Shown one piece after another: positions 1 to 7,511 of a stretch of DNA of 32,306 bases. Below the pieces are notes generated by a model, which was not told where the DNA came from, searched no databases, and was given only the letters and a program-made list of their open reading frames with translations. The stretch lies in assembly GCA_035293565.1 (NCBI GenBank), contig DATGMP010000116.1, positions 1 through 32,306 on the forward strand, in the 5' to 3' direction. The position numbers were made by a program, and so were the translations under genes. Every line of letters begins with the position of its first letter. Positions within the stretch are counted from its first letter, which is position 1. The stretch comes from DATGMP01 sp035293565 (GTDB lineage: Bacteria > Pseudomonadota > Alphaproteobacteria > BOG-932 > Roseiterribacteraceae).

Positions 1-1
1 T

Positions 2-232
2 CGCAAGGCTATCTTCTCAGGCGATGCAATGCATCACCCGCTCCAGATCATGGAGCCGACCCTCCACCTTCCGGTCGACTGGGACGTCGCGAAAGCCGCC
101 GCGACCCGACGCAAGCTGCTGGAAAGCTGCGCCGATAAGGACACGCTTTTGATGACCGCGCACTTCCCCGCCCCGACCGCGGGCCGCGTCGTGAGCAGCG
201 GCGACGGCTTCCGGTTCGAATTTGGGACCTGA
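2..232 (+). CDS. MBL-fold metallo-hydrolase, C-terminal fragment (5' end outside window)
   Basis: The reading frame is open from base 2 to the TGA at 230-232, so this is the last 76 or so residues of a longer gene that begins outside the window. The fragment starts with a FSGDAMHHPLQ segment, where the Asp and His fit the metal-bridging and metal-binding positions of metallo-beta-lactamase-fold hydrolases. It then has the family's ATRRKLLE helix, a LLMTAHFPAPTAGRVV segment carrying the last His ligand, and a short GFRFEFG end. This pattern is typical of lactonase or organophosphate-hydrolase-like members, but the substrate cannot be read from the tail. Its stop codon directly abuts the stop of the convergent nlpD-type gene, with no terminator between them. 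Family assignment is fairly secure; function within the family is open. Confidence 0.75.
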   Translation, partial: RKAIFSGDAMHHPLQIMEPTLHLPVDWDVAKAAATRRKLLESCADKDTLLMTAHFPAPTAGRVVSSGDGFRFEFGT

Positions 233-1453
233 TCAGCTCTTGCCCGACAGATAGGGCGTGGGATCGACGGGCTGGCTGCCCTGGCGGATTTCGAAATGGA
301 GCTGTGGACTCGAGACTGAACCGGTTTGACCGACCGTGCCGAGCGTTTCGCCGCGCGTCACGCTGGCGCCGCGCTGGACCGAGATCGAAGCCAAGTGACC
401 ATAGGCCGTCACCCAGCCTCCGGCGTGGCGGACCATCACCAGATTTCCGAAGGCCGGCAGCTCGTTGCCGGCATAGATCACGGTCCCGGCCTCGGCCGCG
501 GCCACCGGCGTGCCGGCCGGCGCCGCGATGTTGATTCCATCATTCTTCTGTCCGGAGGAATCCGGACCGAAATGCCCGACGATGTCGCCCTTCACGGGAG
601 TGATGAAACGAGGCGCTCCGGCCGGCAGATGCGTGGGCATGGGCGCCGGCGTCGCCATGGCCGTTGTCGTGGGGGCTGCGGCCGGTGCTGGGGCGGACGG
701 TGCGGTGGAAGGCGGCGGCGCCGGTGTCGACCCGGCCGCCGGCGTGCTAGCCGGCGTCGGCGCTATCGGGGACGGCGGCGTGGCGGAGGCGACCCGCTGA
801 GACTGCTGCGGGGCCAACGCAGTGGGCGAGCTGACGGCCGTTCGGGCGGGCTGCGACCGCGTCGCGGCCATGGGCGCCGCAGACGGAGAGGCTGCTGCCT
901 GAGCGGAGGGCGGCGGTCCGGATGACGGAGTGCTCCCCGGGCCGGAGGCGGCGCCGGGCGGCGGCGGTAGAGCCGAAGCGGAAATCGCGGAGCGGTGCAT
1001 GCTCGACTCGACCGGCAGCTCGGGCCCGGCCTCGGCCATGTCTGTTCCGGGGGCGCCGCCGATCCCGCCCGGGACTCGCAGCACCTGGCCGACGCGCATC
1101 TCATAGGGCTCGCTCAGGCCGTTCGCCTGGGCCAACGTATATTCGCTGACGCCGAGCATCGTTGCGATGCCCGCGACCGTGTCGCCGGATTTCACGCGGT
1201 ATGTGGCCGGCGGCGGAATGATGACAACCTGGTTCGCCATCAGGGCGTAGGGCGGCTGCAGATGGTTCGCCTCTATGATGGCATGCGGCGACGTCCCGAA
1301 GCGGTGCGCGAGCTGGTCCATGCTCTCGCCGGGCATGACCGCCACCTTGTAGCCGGCGAAGCCTTGCGGCGGGGACGAAGAGGTTGCTTCGTCGAAGCGG
1401 GCGCAGCCCGCCAAGCCGAATGCCAAAAGAAGAAGTGCAGCACCACCACGCAT
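233..1453 (-). CDS. nlpD: LysM / degenerate M23 (LytM) lipoprotein, NlpD type
   Basis: This is a 406-residue outer-membrane lipoprotein of the NlpD/LppB type, a family that binds peptidoglycan and activates cell-wall amidases. The ATG at 1453 shares its A with the pcm stop codon (TGATG), which indicates translational coupling. A longer in-frame start would hide the signal peptide. The protein has a lipobox LAGC with Cys17, two LysM domains at about 34-80 and 84-128, a long Pro/Ala/Ser-rich linker to about 280, and an M23 domain at about 283-400. The M23 zinc ligands look degraded: the HxGxD motif reads NDGIN and the HLHFE motif begins with Gln (QLHFE), while YGH is kept. Loss of ligands suggests an amidase activator, not a peptidase; this last step is inference from the family. 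Confidence 0.9.
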   Translation of the reverse strand: MRGGAALLLLAFGLAGCARFDEATSSSPPQGFAGYKVAVMPGESMDQLAHRFGTSPHAIIEANHLQPPYALMANQVVIIPPPATYRVKSGDTVAGIATMLGVSEYTLAQANGLSEPYEMRVGQVLRVPGGIGGAPGTDMAEAGPELPVESSMHRSAISASALPPPPGAASGPGSTPSSGPPPSAQAAASPSAAPMAATRSQPARTAVSSPTALAPQQSQRVASATPPSPIAPTPASTPAAGSTPAPPPSTAPSAPAPAAAPTTTAMATPAPMPTHLPAGAPRFITPVKGDIVGHFGPDSSGQKNDGINIAAPAGTPVAAAEAGTVIYAGNELPAFGNLVMVRHAGGWVTAYGHLASISVQRGASVTRGETLGTVGQTGSVSSPQLHFEIRQGSQPVDPTPYLSGKS

Positions 1454-2106
1454 CACGACCTCACAGGTTTGGCCTTTCCGCCTGTCACCAGGGGCACGAA
1501 TCGCACAGGCCACAGATCCTCGTGCTTCAATGAGTCATTTTCGCGGCAGATTCTAACGACCATCTGGTCGCTGCTGGCCCGGCGGACCGGACAGACCAAT
1601 ATACCGCCCTCGCCCAGTTGATCGATCAACGCTTGTGGCACGTCGCCCCCGCTGGCCGCGGTGACGATGATGCGGTCGAAGGGCGCCTGCTTGGGCCATC
1701 CCTGGGTCCCATCGCCATGGCGCATCGTCACGTTGTGGATCCGAAGCTCTTCGAGCAGCTTCGCTGCCTCGTCTTGGAGCGGCTTGATGGTCTCGATCGT
1801 ATAAACGCGGCGAGCGAGACCGGCCAGAACGGCGGTCTGATATCCGGAGCCGGTGCCGATCTCGAGCACTTTGCAGCGGTCGTCGACCTTCAATGCCTCT
1901 GTCATGAGCGCGACGATCAAAGGCTGGCTGATGGTCTGGCCATGGCCGATCGGCAGCGCCGTATCGTCCCAGGCCCGATCCTGGAACGCCTCCGGCACGA
2001 ATCGCTCCCGCGGTACGCGCTCGATCGCCCCCAGCACCTTGGCATCCGCCACGCCGGATCGCCGGAGCGACATCAGCAGGCGAATCTTTCGCGCGTCGGT
2101 GCTCAT
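1453..2106 (-). CDS. pcm: protein-L-isoaspartate O-methyltransferase
   Basis: This 217-residue enzyme uses S-adenosylmethionine to methylate isoaspartyl residues formed by protein ageing, which starts their repair to normal Asp. The family signature PIGHGQTISQP lies at about residues 52-62, and the SAM-binding motif I VLEIGTGSGYQ at about 80-90. The length matches bacterial Pcm. The start is an ATG at 2106. Its stop overlaps the start of the nlpD-type gene, and surE lies upstream on the same strand. The surE-pcm-nlpD order is also classical in gammaproteobacteria, which strengthens all three calls. The 151-base gap to surE contains an inverted pair of REP-like repeats. Confidence 0.95.
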   Translation of the reverse strand: MSTDARKIRLLMSLRRSGVADAKVLGAIERVPRERFVPEAFQDRAWDDTALPIGHGQTISQPLIVALMTEALKVDDRCKVLEIGTGSGYQTAVLAGLARRVYTIETIKPLQDEAAKLLEELRIHNVTMRHGDGTQGWPKQAPFDRIIVTAASGGDVPQALIDQLGEGGILVCPVRRASSDQMVVRICRENDSLKHEDLWPVRFVPLVTGGKAKPVRS

Positions 2107-2129
2107 GCTCGATGCAGCAACATCACAAT

Positions 2130-2242
2130 GGCCATCTCCGCGAAGGTGGGATCCAGTCCTTTACGCCCGGCAGCGCGGAAAAAGAGCCATATCGCCGCAG
2201 ACGCGGCTCTAGATCTGGATTCCCGCCCTCGCGGGAACGACG
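2130..2242. repeat. inverted pair of REP-like intergenic repeats
   Basis: Two arms of about 27 bases face each other in the surE-pcm gap. The left arm, 2130-2156, contains CGCGAAGGTGGGATCCAG. The right arm, 2215-2242, is close to its reverse complement (CTGGATTCCCGCCCTCGCGG). They differ by a few substitutions and one single-base gap. The right arm is itself a hairpin, TCCCGC - CCTC - GCGGGA. The pattern matches the short palindromic repeats of the CTGGATTCCCGC type scattered between genes in many Proteobacteria. Transcribed as part of the operon, the pair would fold into one long stem and could affect mRNA stability or expression of pcm and nlpD. That role is inference. Confidence 0.65.
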
Positions 2243-2257
2243 ATTCATGTGATTTTC

Positions 2258-3037
2258 CTACTGCCCCACAGCCGCGCCGAACGTCTGCAGCGACGGCCGG
2301 TGGGTCAGGTCGAGGCAGAGCGGGGTGATCGAAATGCCGCCGCTCATGAGTACGCCGATATCGGTGTCCGGATCGGTCTCGGTCTCGGTCCGTAGCGGAC
2401 CTATCCAGAAATAGGGACGGCCGCGCGGGTCGAAGCGTTCGCGGAGATCATCCCCGAGCTTGCGCTTGCCATGCGGCACCACCCGGACGCAGCGCACCTC
2501 GTCCGGTGCCACCGATGGGAAATTGACGTTCAACATCACATTGTCGGGCCACGATGCGCCCATCAGCCGACGGATGAGGTCTGCGCCGCGGCTCTCGGCG
2601 ACAGCGAAGGAGATCGGCTTGTCCTCGTCGACATTCTGGCTGAGCGCAATCGCCTTGAGGCCGAGCAACGTCGCCTCCATCGCAGCCGCGATCGTGCCCG
2701 AGTAGGTGACGTCGTCACCGATATTGGCGCCGTGATTGATGCCCGAGAGGACGAGGTCCGGTCGGCGATCCTTGAGGATGTGATTCATAGCCAGCATGAC
2801 GCAGTCGGTAGGCGTTCCGTCGACCGAGTAATGCCGGTCGTCATATTTCTTGGCGCGGAGCGGCCTATGGATCGTGAGCGAATGGCTGGCGCCGGACTGC
2901 TCGATCTCGGGCGCGCACACCCAGACATCATCGCTGATCGTGCGAGCCAGCGCCTCCAGAAGATTGATTCCGGCCGAATGGATCCCGTCATCGTTGGAGA
3001 CGAGGATCCGCGCGCTGGACAAATCGGCTTTACCCAT
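2258..3037 (-). CDS. surE: 5'-nucleotidase / survival protein SurE
   Basis: SurE is a metal-dependent nucleoside monophosphate phosphatase linked to stationary-phase survival. From the ATG at 3037 the protein has 259 residues, close to the usual length. The N-terminal ILVSNDDGIHSAGI holds the metal-binding Asp-Asp pair, and LVLSGINHGANIGDDVTYSG holds the conserved Ser and Asn ligands. An in-frame GTG at 3061 would add eight residues before the conserved start and is less likely. The start overlaps the end of serS by 8 bases. The gene lies between serS and pcm in a same-strand operon. Confidence 0.95.
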   Translation of the reverse strand: MGKADLSSARILVSNDDGIHSAGINLLEALARTISDDVWVCAPEIEQSGASHSLTIHRPLRAKKYDDRHYSVDGTPTDCVMLAMNHILKDRRPDLVLSGINHGANIGDDVTYSGTIAAAMEATLLGLKAIALSQNVDEDKPISFAVAESRGADLIRRLMGASWPDNVMLNVNFPSVAPDEVRCVRVVPHGKRKLGDDLRERFDPRGRPYFWIGPLRTETETDPDTDIGVLMSGGISITPLCLDLTHRPSLQTFGAAVGQ

Positions 3038-4313
3038 GGGCAGCGATCTTCTCCAATCCACCCATATAGGGCCGCAGCACGTCGGGGACTGCGATCGAGC
3101 CGTCCGGCTGCTGGTAATTCTCCATGACCGCGATCAGCGCGCGGCCGACGGCGAGCCCCGAGCCGTTCAGCGTGTGGACGAATTCGGGCGAAGCCTCGCT
3201 GCCGCGCGGACGGAACCGCGCCTTCATGCGGCGGGCTTGGAAATCTCCGCAATTGGAGCAGCTCGAGATCTCGCGGTAAGCGTTCTGGCCGGGCAACCAG
3301 ACTTCGAGATCATAGGTCTTACGCGCCGAGAAGCCCATGTCCCCGGCGCACAGAAGCATTGTTCGGTAAGGCAGCTCGAGACGCTTCAGCACGGTTTCCG
3401 CCGCCTCCGTCATCCGCTCATGCTCGGCCGTCGAATGTTCGGGCGTCGCAATCGAGACCAGCTCGACCTTCCAGAATTGATGCTGCCGGATCATGCCGCG
3501 CGTGTCTTTGCCCGCGGCGCCGGCCTCGGCGCGGAAGCAGGGGGTGAGCGCCGTGCGACGGATCGGCAGGCTCTCGGCCTCGAGGATCTGATCGGCGACC
3601 AGGTTGGTCAACGACACTTCGGCGGTCGAGATCAACCAGTGACCGCTCGTGGTCTGGAATAGATCGTCCACGAATTTCGGCAGCTGTCCGACACCGAATA
3701 CAGCAGCATCTCGGACGAGCAGCGGGACGGACATCTCCTCATAACCGAATTCCCGCGTGTGCAGGTCCAGCATGAATTGGCCGAGCGCCCGCTCCATGCG
3801 CGCGAGCGCGCCGGAAAGGACAGTGAAGCGCGCGCCCGACAGGGCCGCGCCGGCCCTGAAATCCATGAAGCCCAAGCGTTCGCCGAGATCGGCGTGATCC
3901 TGCACCGGCTCGATCTTTTTCGGCTCGCTCCAGCGGCGTATTTCGGCGTTGCCGGTCTCGTCCGTACCATCGGGGACATCGTCGGCCGGCAGATTGGGCA
4001 GACCGGCCAGCAATGCCTCGAGCGCTGCGCCGACGGCCTTCTCTTCTTCTTCGAGCGCCGGCAGGTCGGCCTTCAGCCGCGCGACCTCTTCCATAAGGAC
4101 AGAAGCGCGCGCCTCGTCTTTGGATTTCTTGGCCTCGCCGATCTCTTTCGACGCTTCGTTACGACGAGCCAGCGCCTGCTGCAGCCGCGTCTGGACCTTG
4201 CGACGCTCGGCATCGAGGGTGAGAATTTCGCCGGACTTCGCCGTCAAGCCCCGCCGCGCCCAGCCGCGATCAAAAGCGGCAGGGTCATCGCGAATCGCGC
4301 GCAAATCGAACAT
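3030..4313 (-). CDS. serS: seryl-tRNA synthetase
   Basis: This class II aminoacyl-tRNA synthetase charges tRNA-Ser. At 427 residues it has the normal length. The first hundred or so residues form the Lys/Glu/Arg-rich antiparallel coiled-coil that contacts the tRNA long arm (from RKVQTRLQQALARRNEASK onward). The catalytic core includes the motif 2 region FRAEAGAAGKDTRGMIRQHQF and the motif 3 region near GSGLAVGRALIAVMENYQ. The ATG at 4313 is the first plausible start, and no strong Shine-Dalgarno is seen. It overlaps surE downstream and follows tatC by 56 bases, continuing the minus-strand operon. Confidence 0.97.
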   Translation of the reverse strand: MFDLRAIRDDPAAFDRGWARRGLTAKSGEILTLDAERRKVQTRLQQALARRNEASKEIGEAKKSKDEARASVLMEEVARLKADLPALEEEEKAVGAALEALLAGLPNLPADDVPDGTDETGNAEIRRWSEPKKIEPVQDHADLGERLGFMDFRAGAALSGARFTVLSGALARMERALGQFMLDLHTREFGYEEMSVPLLVRDAAVFGVGQLPKFVDDLFQTTSGHWLISTAEVSLTNLVADQILEAESLPIRRTALTPCFRAEAGAAGKDTRGMIRQHQFWKVELVSIATPEHSTAEHERMTEAAETVLKRLELPYRTMLLCAGDMGFSARKTYDLEVWLPGQNAYREISSCSNCGDFQARRMKARFRPRGSEASPEFVHTLNGSGLAVGRALIAVMENYQQPDGSIAVPDVLRPYMGGLEKIAAHG

Positions 4314-4369
4314 TGTCGGAGACCGTCAGGGATCGGGAGCGCTCTTATACCGAGCGATTCGGCCGAAAT

Positions 4370-5200
4370 CTACGGCGCCACAGCCTGGCCCCGGCCGGCC
4401 CGTTCGGCCGCCTCCTCGGCCGCGCGGCGGCGGTTGCGGCTCCGCTCGATCAGCTTGCCGACCACGATCGAGACCTCGAACAGGGCGACCAGCGGTATCG
4501 CCATGGCAAGCATGCTCAGCGCGTCGGGCGGGGTCAGGATCGCGGCAATAATGAAGACCGCCAGATAGGCGTACCGGCGCATGCGGCTGAGAGTCGCCGT
4601 TTCCAGCATCTCGGCCCGAACAAGGAGCGTCAGGACAACCGGCAGCTCGAAGGCGATCCCAAAGCCCAGGATGAGCTGCATGATGAGGCCGAGATATTCG
4701 CTGACCTTGGGCTCGGCCGTGATCGCCAGCGCCCCGTCATGGGCAACTTCCTCGAAGCTTGCGAAGAAACGGAAGGCGTTGGGGATAAGCGCGTAATAGA
4801 CGAAGGTCCCGCCCAGGATGAACATCACGAAAGCGGCAAACGGAAACGGCAAAAAAGCCCGCTTTTCGTGCTTATAGAGTCCCGGCGCGATGAACCGCCA
4901 AATTTGGAAGGCGATTACCGGAAAGGCCAGGATGAAACCGCCGAACATCCCGATCTTGATATTGGCGAAGAACTTCTCCTGCAGCGCCGTGTAGATGAGC
5001 TGCCGCCCCGGCTGGCCTTGCCAGATTTCCGCCAGCGGTCGGGTCAGGAAATCGAAAATCGTGTCGGCGAAATAGAAGCAGATGCCGAAAGCGATGAAGA
5101 AGGCGACGAGCGACCAGATGAGGCGGGATCTCAGCTCGATCAGATGCTCGAGCAGCGACATCTTCACGTCGTCGGGATTGTCTTGCTCCTCAGCCGTCAT
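4370..5200 (-). CDS. tatC: Sec-independent (Tat) translocase subunit TatC
   Basis: TatC is the polytopic receptor subunit of the twin-arginine translocase and recognises the RR signal peptide with TatB. The 276-residue protein starts with a charged stretch and MSLLEHLIELRSRL, the usual N-terminal signature. It has about six hydrophobic segments, including LVAFFIAFGICFYF, FGGFILAFPVIAFQIW and FAAFVMFILGGTFVYYAL, with the conserved LGFGIAFELPVVL region before the last pair. The C-terminus is Arg-rich and cytoplasmic. I chose the ATG at 5200 over a TTG at 5209; it overlaps the end of tatB by 11 bases. The tatA-tatB-tatC order supports co-translation. Confidence 0.96.
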   Translation of the reverse strand: MTAEEQDNPDDVKMSLLEHLIELRSRLIWSLVAFFIAFGICFYFADTIFDFLTRPLAEIWQGQPGRQLIYTALQEKFFANIKIGMFGGFILAFPVIAFQIWRFIAPGLYKHEKRAFLPFPFAAFVMFILGGTFVYYALIPNAFRFFASFEEVAHDGALAITAEPKVSEYLGLIMQLILGFGIAFELPVVLTLLVRAEMLETATLSRMRRYAYLAVFIIAAILTPPDALSMLAMAIPLVALFEVSIVVGKLIERSRNRRRAAEEAAERAGRGQAVAP

Positions 5201-5621
5201 GATGCGCAACGGCCGCTTCGCTGGCCTCCTTCACAGATTCGGAGGCTGGCGCGGTCGCCGCCACCGGCAGTGCCTCTTCGGTTTTGGGCGCATGGATGGT
5301 CGCGGTTTCGGCCGCGGGCGGGGCTGCCAACGTATCCGGCATGGTGAGCGCGCTCGTCAGCTCGCGATCGGGATCGACGATCGCCTCAACATGCGACGCC
5401 AGGGGCGTCGTTGCCGCTTTCTGCACCTTCTCGCGCAGCTCCTCGAGCTCGGCCTCGCGCACCAGCTCGTCGACATGACTCTGGAATTCGCGGGCGAGCT
5501 TCTGCCCGGCACGCATCCAGCGCGCCGCGGTGCGCATCGCGCGCGGCAGATCCTTGGGGCCCACGACGACCAGGGCCACCACGGCGATGATGATGATTTC
5601 GCTCCAGGAAAAGCCGAACAT
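5190..5621 (-). CDS. tatB: Sec-independent translocase subunit TatB
   Basis: TatB is a single-span membrane protein that forms the substrate-receptor complex with TatC. The 143-residue protein opens with MFGFSWSEIIIIAVVALVVV and then GPKDLPRAMRT, the TatA/B hinge with its conserved Gly-Pro. An amphipathic helix and a Glu/Arg-rich stretch (VDELVREAELEELREKV) follow. The Ala/Glu-rich C-terminal tail is poorly conserved, as is normal. The longer tail and the position directly before tatC separate it from the shorter TatA upstream. The ATG is at 5621, 49 bases after the tatA stop. Confidence 0.92.
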   Translation of the reverse strand: MFGFSWSEIIIIAVVALVVVGPKDLPRAMRTAARWMRAGQKLAREFQSHVDELVREAELEELREKVQKAATTPLASHVEAIVDPDRELTSALTMPDTLAAPPAAETATIHAPKTEEALPVAATAPASESVKEASEAAVAHHDG

Positions 5622-5670
5622 GGCTAGCCGCGCGGCATGTTCCCTCTGCCGCGCCTATTCTGCCGCTGGA

Positions 5671-5910
5671 TCAGCGGCGGACGGCGTCGTCCTGCCGGAC
5701 GCTGCCTTCGATGGTCGGCCCGGGATGGGCATGATCAATGCTCTCGCGCCCCTCATTTTCCCGGCGCTCACCTTCCTTGAGGCCAGCCTTGAAGGAGGTG
5801 ATCCCCTTGCCGAAGTCGCCCATGATCCGCGACAGCTTCCCCCCACCGCCGAAGAGTATCACGACGACGGCAAGAAGAAGTATTAGATGCCAAATGCTTA
5901 GACCACCCAT
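5671..5910 (-). CDS. tatA: Sec-independent translocase subunit TatA
   Basis: TatA oligomerises to make the protein-conducting part of the Tat translocase. From the ATG at 5910 it has 79 residues: MGGLSIWHLILLLAVVVILF is the membrane span, followed by the hinge GGGGKLSRIMGDFGKGITSFK, which holds the conserved Phe-Gly and the Phe-Lys of the amphipathic helix. The acidic, hydrophilic tail is typical. The frame stays open upstream of 5910, but that extension would place some 30 polar residues before the membrane anchor, which does not fit the family. The upstream gap to scpB, 5911-6072, is 162 bases. No clear promoter or terminator stands out there. Confidence 0.94.
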   Translation of the reverse strand: MGGLSIWHLILLLAVVVILFGGGGKLSRIMGDFGKGITSFKAGLKEGERRENEGRESIDHAHPGPTIEGSVRQDDAVRR

Positions 5911-6072
5911 GGCGTGACACTCTCGTTCTACGGCGTTACGGGACGTTTCCCGGCTTTCCGAATGCCCCTCTGTCGGCGCGGCACTATCGCAAAGCCACAA
6001 ACCCCGCGCAATTCCGGGCGCCGGCTTCCCGTCCGCCCTATGTGGTCCCGGCGGTGGTCAAAAGCAATGAAT

Positions 6073-6687
6073 TCACTCGAAGAGTGAGCCGGTCGCCTCG
6101 TCCGTCTCGCTCTCCTCTTCCGGCTCGTCGCGCTCGCTCAGGGTCTGGATGGCCGGCCGTTTGTCGAGAAGACCGGCGGCCTTGAGCTCGTCCGCGCCCG
6201 GCAGGTCAGCCAGGCTCGATAGGCCGAAATGATCGAGGAAGCCCTCGGTCGTGACCCAGGTGCTGGGCCTTCCCGGCGTCTCGCGCCGGCGGCCGGGTTT
6301 GATCCATCCCGCCTCTATCAGCACGTCGAGCGTGCCGCGCGCCGTCGCAACGCCCCGGATGGTCTCGATCTCGGCCCGGCTCACCGGCTGGTGGTAGGCG
6401 ATGACCGCCAGGGTTTCCGCCGCCGCGCGCGACAGCCGCCGCATCGTCTCCCGCTCGATCTTGAGGCGCCCGGCGAGGTCCGCCGCGGTGCGGAACGCCC
6501 AGGCGCCGTCGCGCTCGACCAGATTGATGCCGTGCCCCGCATAGTCGCCCTGGAGCTTGGCCAAAAGGGCGCGCAGATCGGCCTCGGCCGGGAAATGCTG
6601 CCTCAGCGTCTTTTCTTGAACCGGCTCCTTCGCGGCGAACAACAACGCCTCCAGCAGCCGCAAATGCTCGAATTCGTCGGGGCTCAC
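6073..6687 (-). CDS. scpB: segregation and condensation protein B
   Basis: ScpB is a winged-helix partner of ScpA and SMC in the bacterial condensin complex. The 204-residue protein contains LLEALLFAAKEPVQEKTL at its N-terminus, the central ETLAVIAYHQPVSRAEIETIRG signature and the second winged helix ending at TEGFLDHFGLSSLADLPG. The C-terminal tail is acidic. The start is a GTG at 6687 that overlaps the scpA stop by 4 bases (GTGA), with AAGGA about 10 bases upstream. The frame is open much farther upstream, but that part lies inside scpA in another frame and does not resemble ScpB. Confidence 0.94.
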   Translation of the reverse strand: MSPDEFEHLRLLEALLFAAKEPVQEKTLRQHFPAEADLRALLAKLQGDYAGHGINLVERDGAWAFRTAADLAGRLKIERETMRRLSRAAAETLAVIAYHQPVSRAEIETIRGVATARGTLDVLIEAGWIKPGRRRETPGRPSTWVTTEGFLDHFGLSSLADLPGADELKAAGLLDKRPAIQTLSERDEPEEESETDEATGSLFE

Positions 6688-7511
6688 GAAGGTTCGGTCC
6701 TTTTGGCGGAACGGATATAGATCGGCTCGAAATTGGCATCCTGGCGAATAGTCACAATTCCGCGCTTGGCGAGCTCGAGCGACGCGCCGAACGTGGCGGC
6801 CAAAGCCGATCGCCCGACCAGCCGCCGCTGCTCGCCGGAGCCGGCTGCGGACGCATCGTAGGACGGCAGGAACTGCGACAGCAACGTCCAGCCCGGGATA
6901 CGCCCGACCATCTCCGATAGCCGCTCGATAGCCTGCTCCACCGAATGGAGCAGAAAGGGCTCGATCGTGTACTGCTTGGCGTCGTGCCGGGTCAGGTGCT
7001 GGCCGTAGACGGCCAGCAGATCGAACAGGCTGAGCACGAAAGTGCTTCGCTGCTCGATCACGATCGGATCCGGATCGCCACGCACGAAGACGTCGCGTCC
7101 CAGCCGCGGCAGCGCAAGCAGCTTTTGGCTCGCCTGCTGCATCGACTCCAGCCGTCGAAGCTGGAAGGCCAGCGCGTCGGCCATCTCGGCCGCCGAGGGC
7201 TCCTCGTCCCCGACTTCCGGCTCGGGCAGCAGCAGCCGCGACTTGAGGTAAGCCAGCCACGAGGCCATCACCAGATAATCGGCGGCGAGTTCGAGCCGCA
7301 GCTTCCGCGCCCGTTCGATGAAGGCGATGTACTGCTCCGCCAGCGCCAGGATCGAGATCTTGGCCAGATCGACCTTCTGCTCGCGCGCCAGCGACAGCAG
7401 TACGTCGATCGGTCCATCGAAGCCGTCGAGGTCGAGCAGGAACTGTCCATTCTCGTCCATATCCGCCGGACGAACGTCCTCGAACTCCGAGATTTCCGCG
7501 TCGGTGATCAT
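6684..7511 (-). CDS. scpA: segregation and condensation protein A
   Basis: ScpA is the kleisin subunit that bridges SMC heads. The 275-residue protein begins at the ATG at 7511, overlapping the nagZ stop by 4 bases (ATGA). The kleisin N-terminal signature FLLDLDGFDGPIDVLLSLAREQKVDL-type segment is present at about residues 22-50, followed by EQYIAFIERARKLRLELAADYLVMASWLAYLKSRLLLP, which contains the helix that contacts SMC. The C-terminal winged-helix region lies near ALAATFGASLELAKRG. An upstream extension inside nagZ is out of family and was rejected. Coupling with scpB supports equal production of the two partners. Confidence 0.95.
   Translation of the reverse strand: MITDAEISEFEDVRPADMDENGQFLLDLDGFDGPIDVLLSLAREQKVDLAKISILALAEQYIAFIERARKLRLELAADYLVMASWLAYLKSRLLLPEPEVGDEEPSAAEMADALAFQLRRLESMQQASQKLLALPRLGRDVFVRGDPDPIVIEQRSTFVLSLFDLLAVYGQHLTRHDAKQYTIEPFLLHSVEQAIERLSEMVGRIPGWTLLSQFLPSYDASAAGSGEQRRLVGRSALAATFGASLELAKRGIVTIRQDANFEPIYIRSAKRTEPS

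Noticed and set aside
6688..7260. A 191-residue N-terminal extension of ScpB
   Set aside because: This part lies inside scpA in another frame. The GTG at 6687 with an overlapping scpA stop and a good ribosome-binding site gives the family-typical protein.
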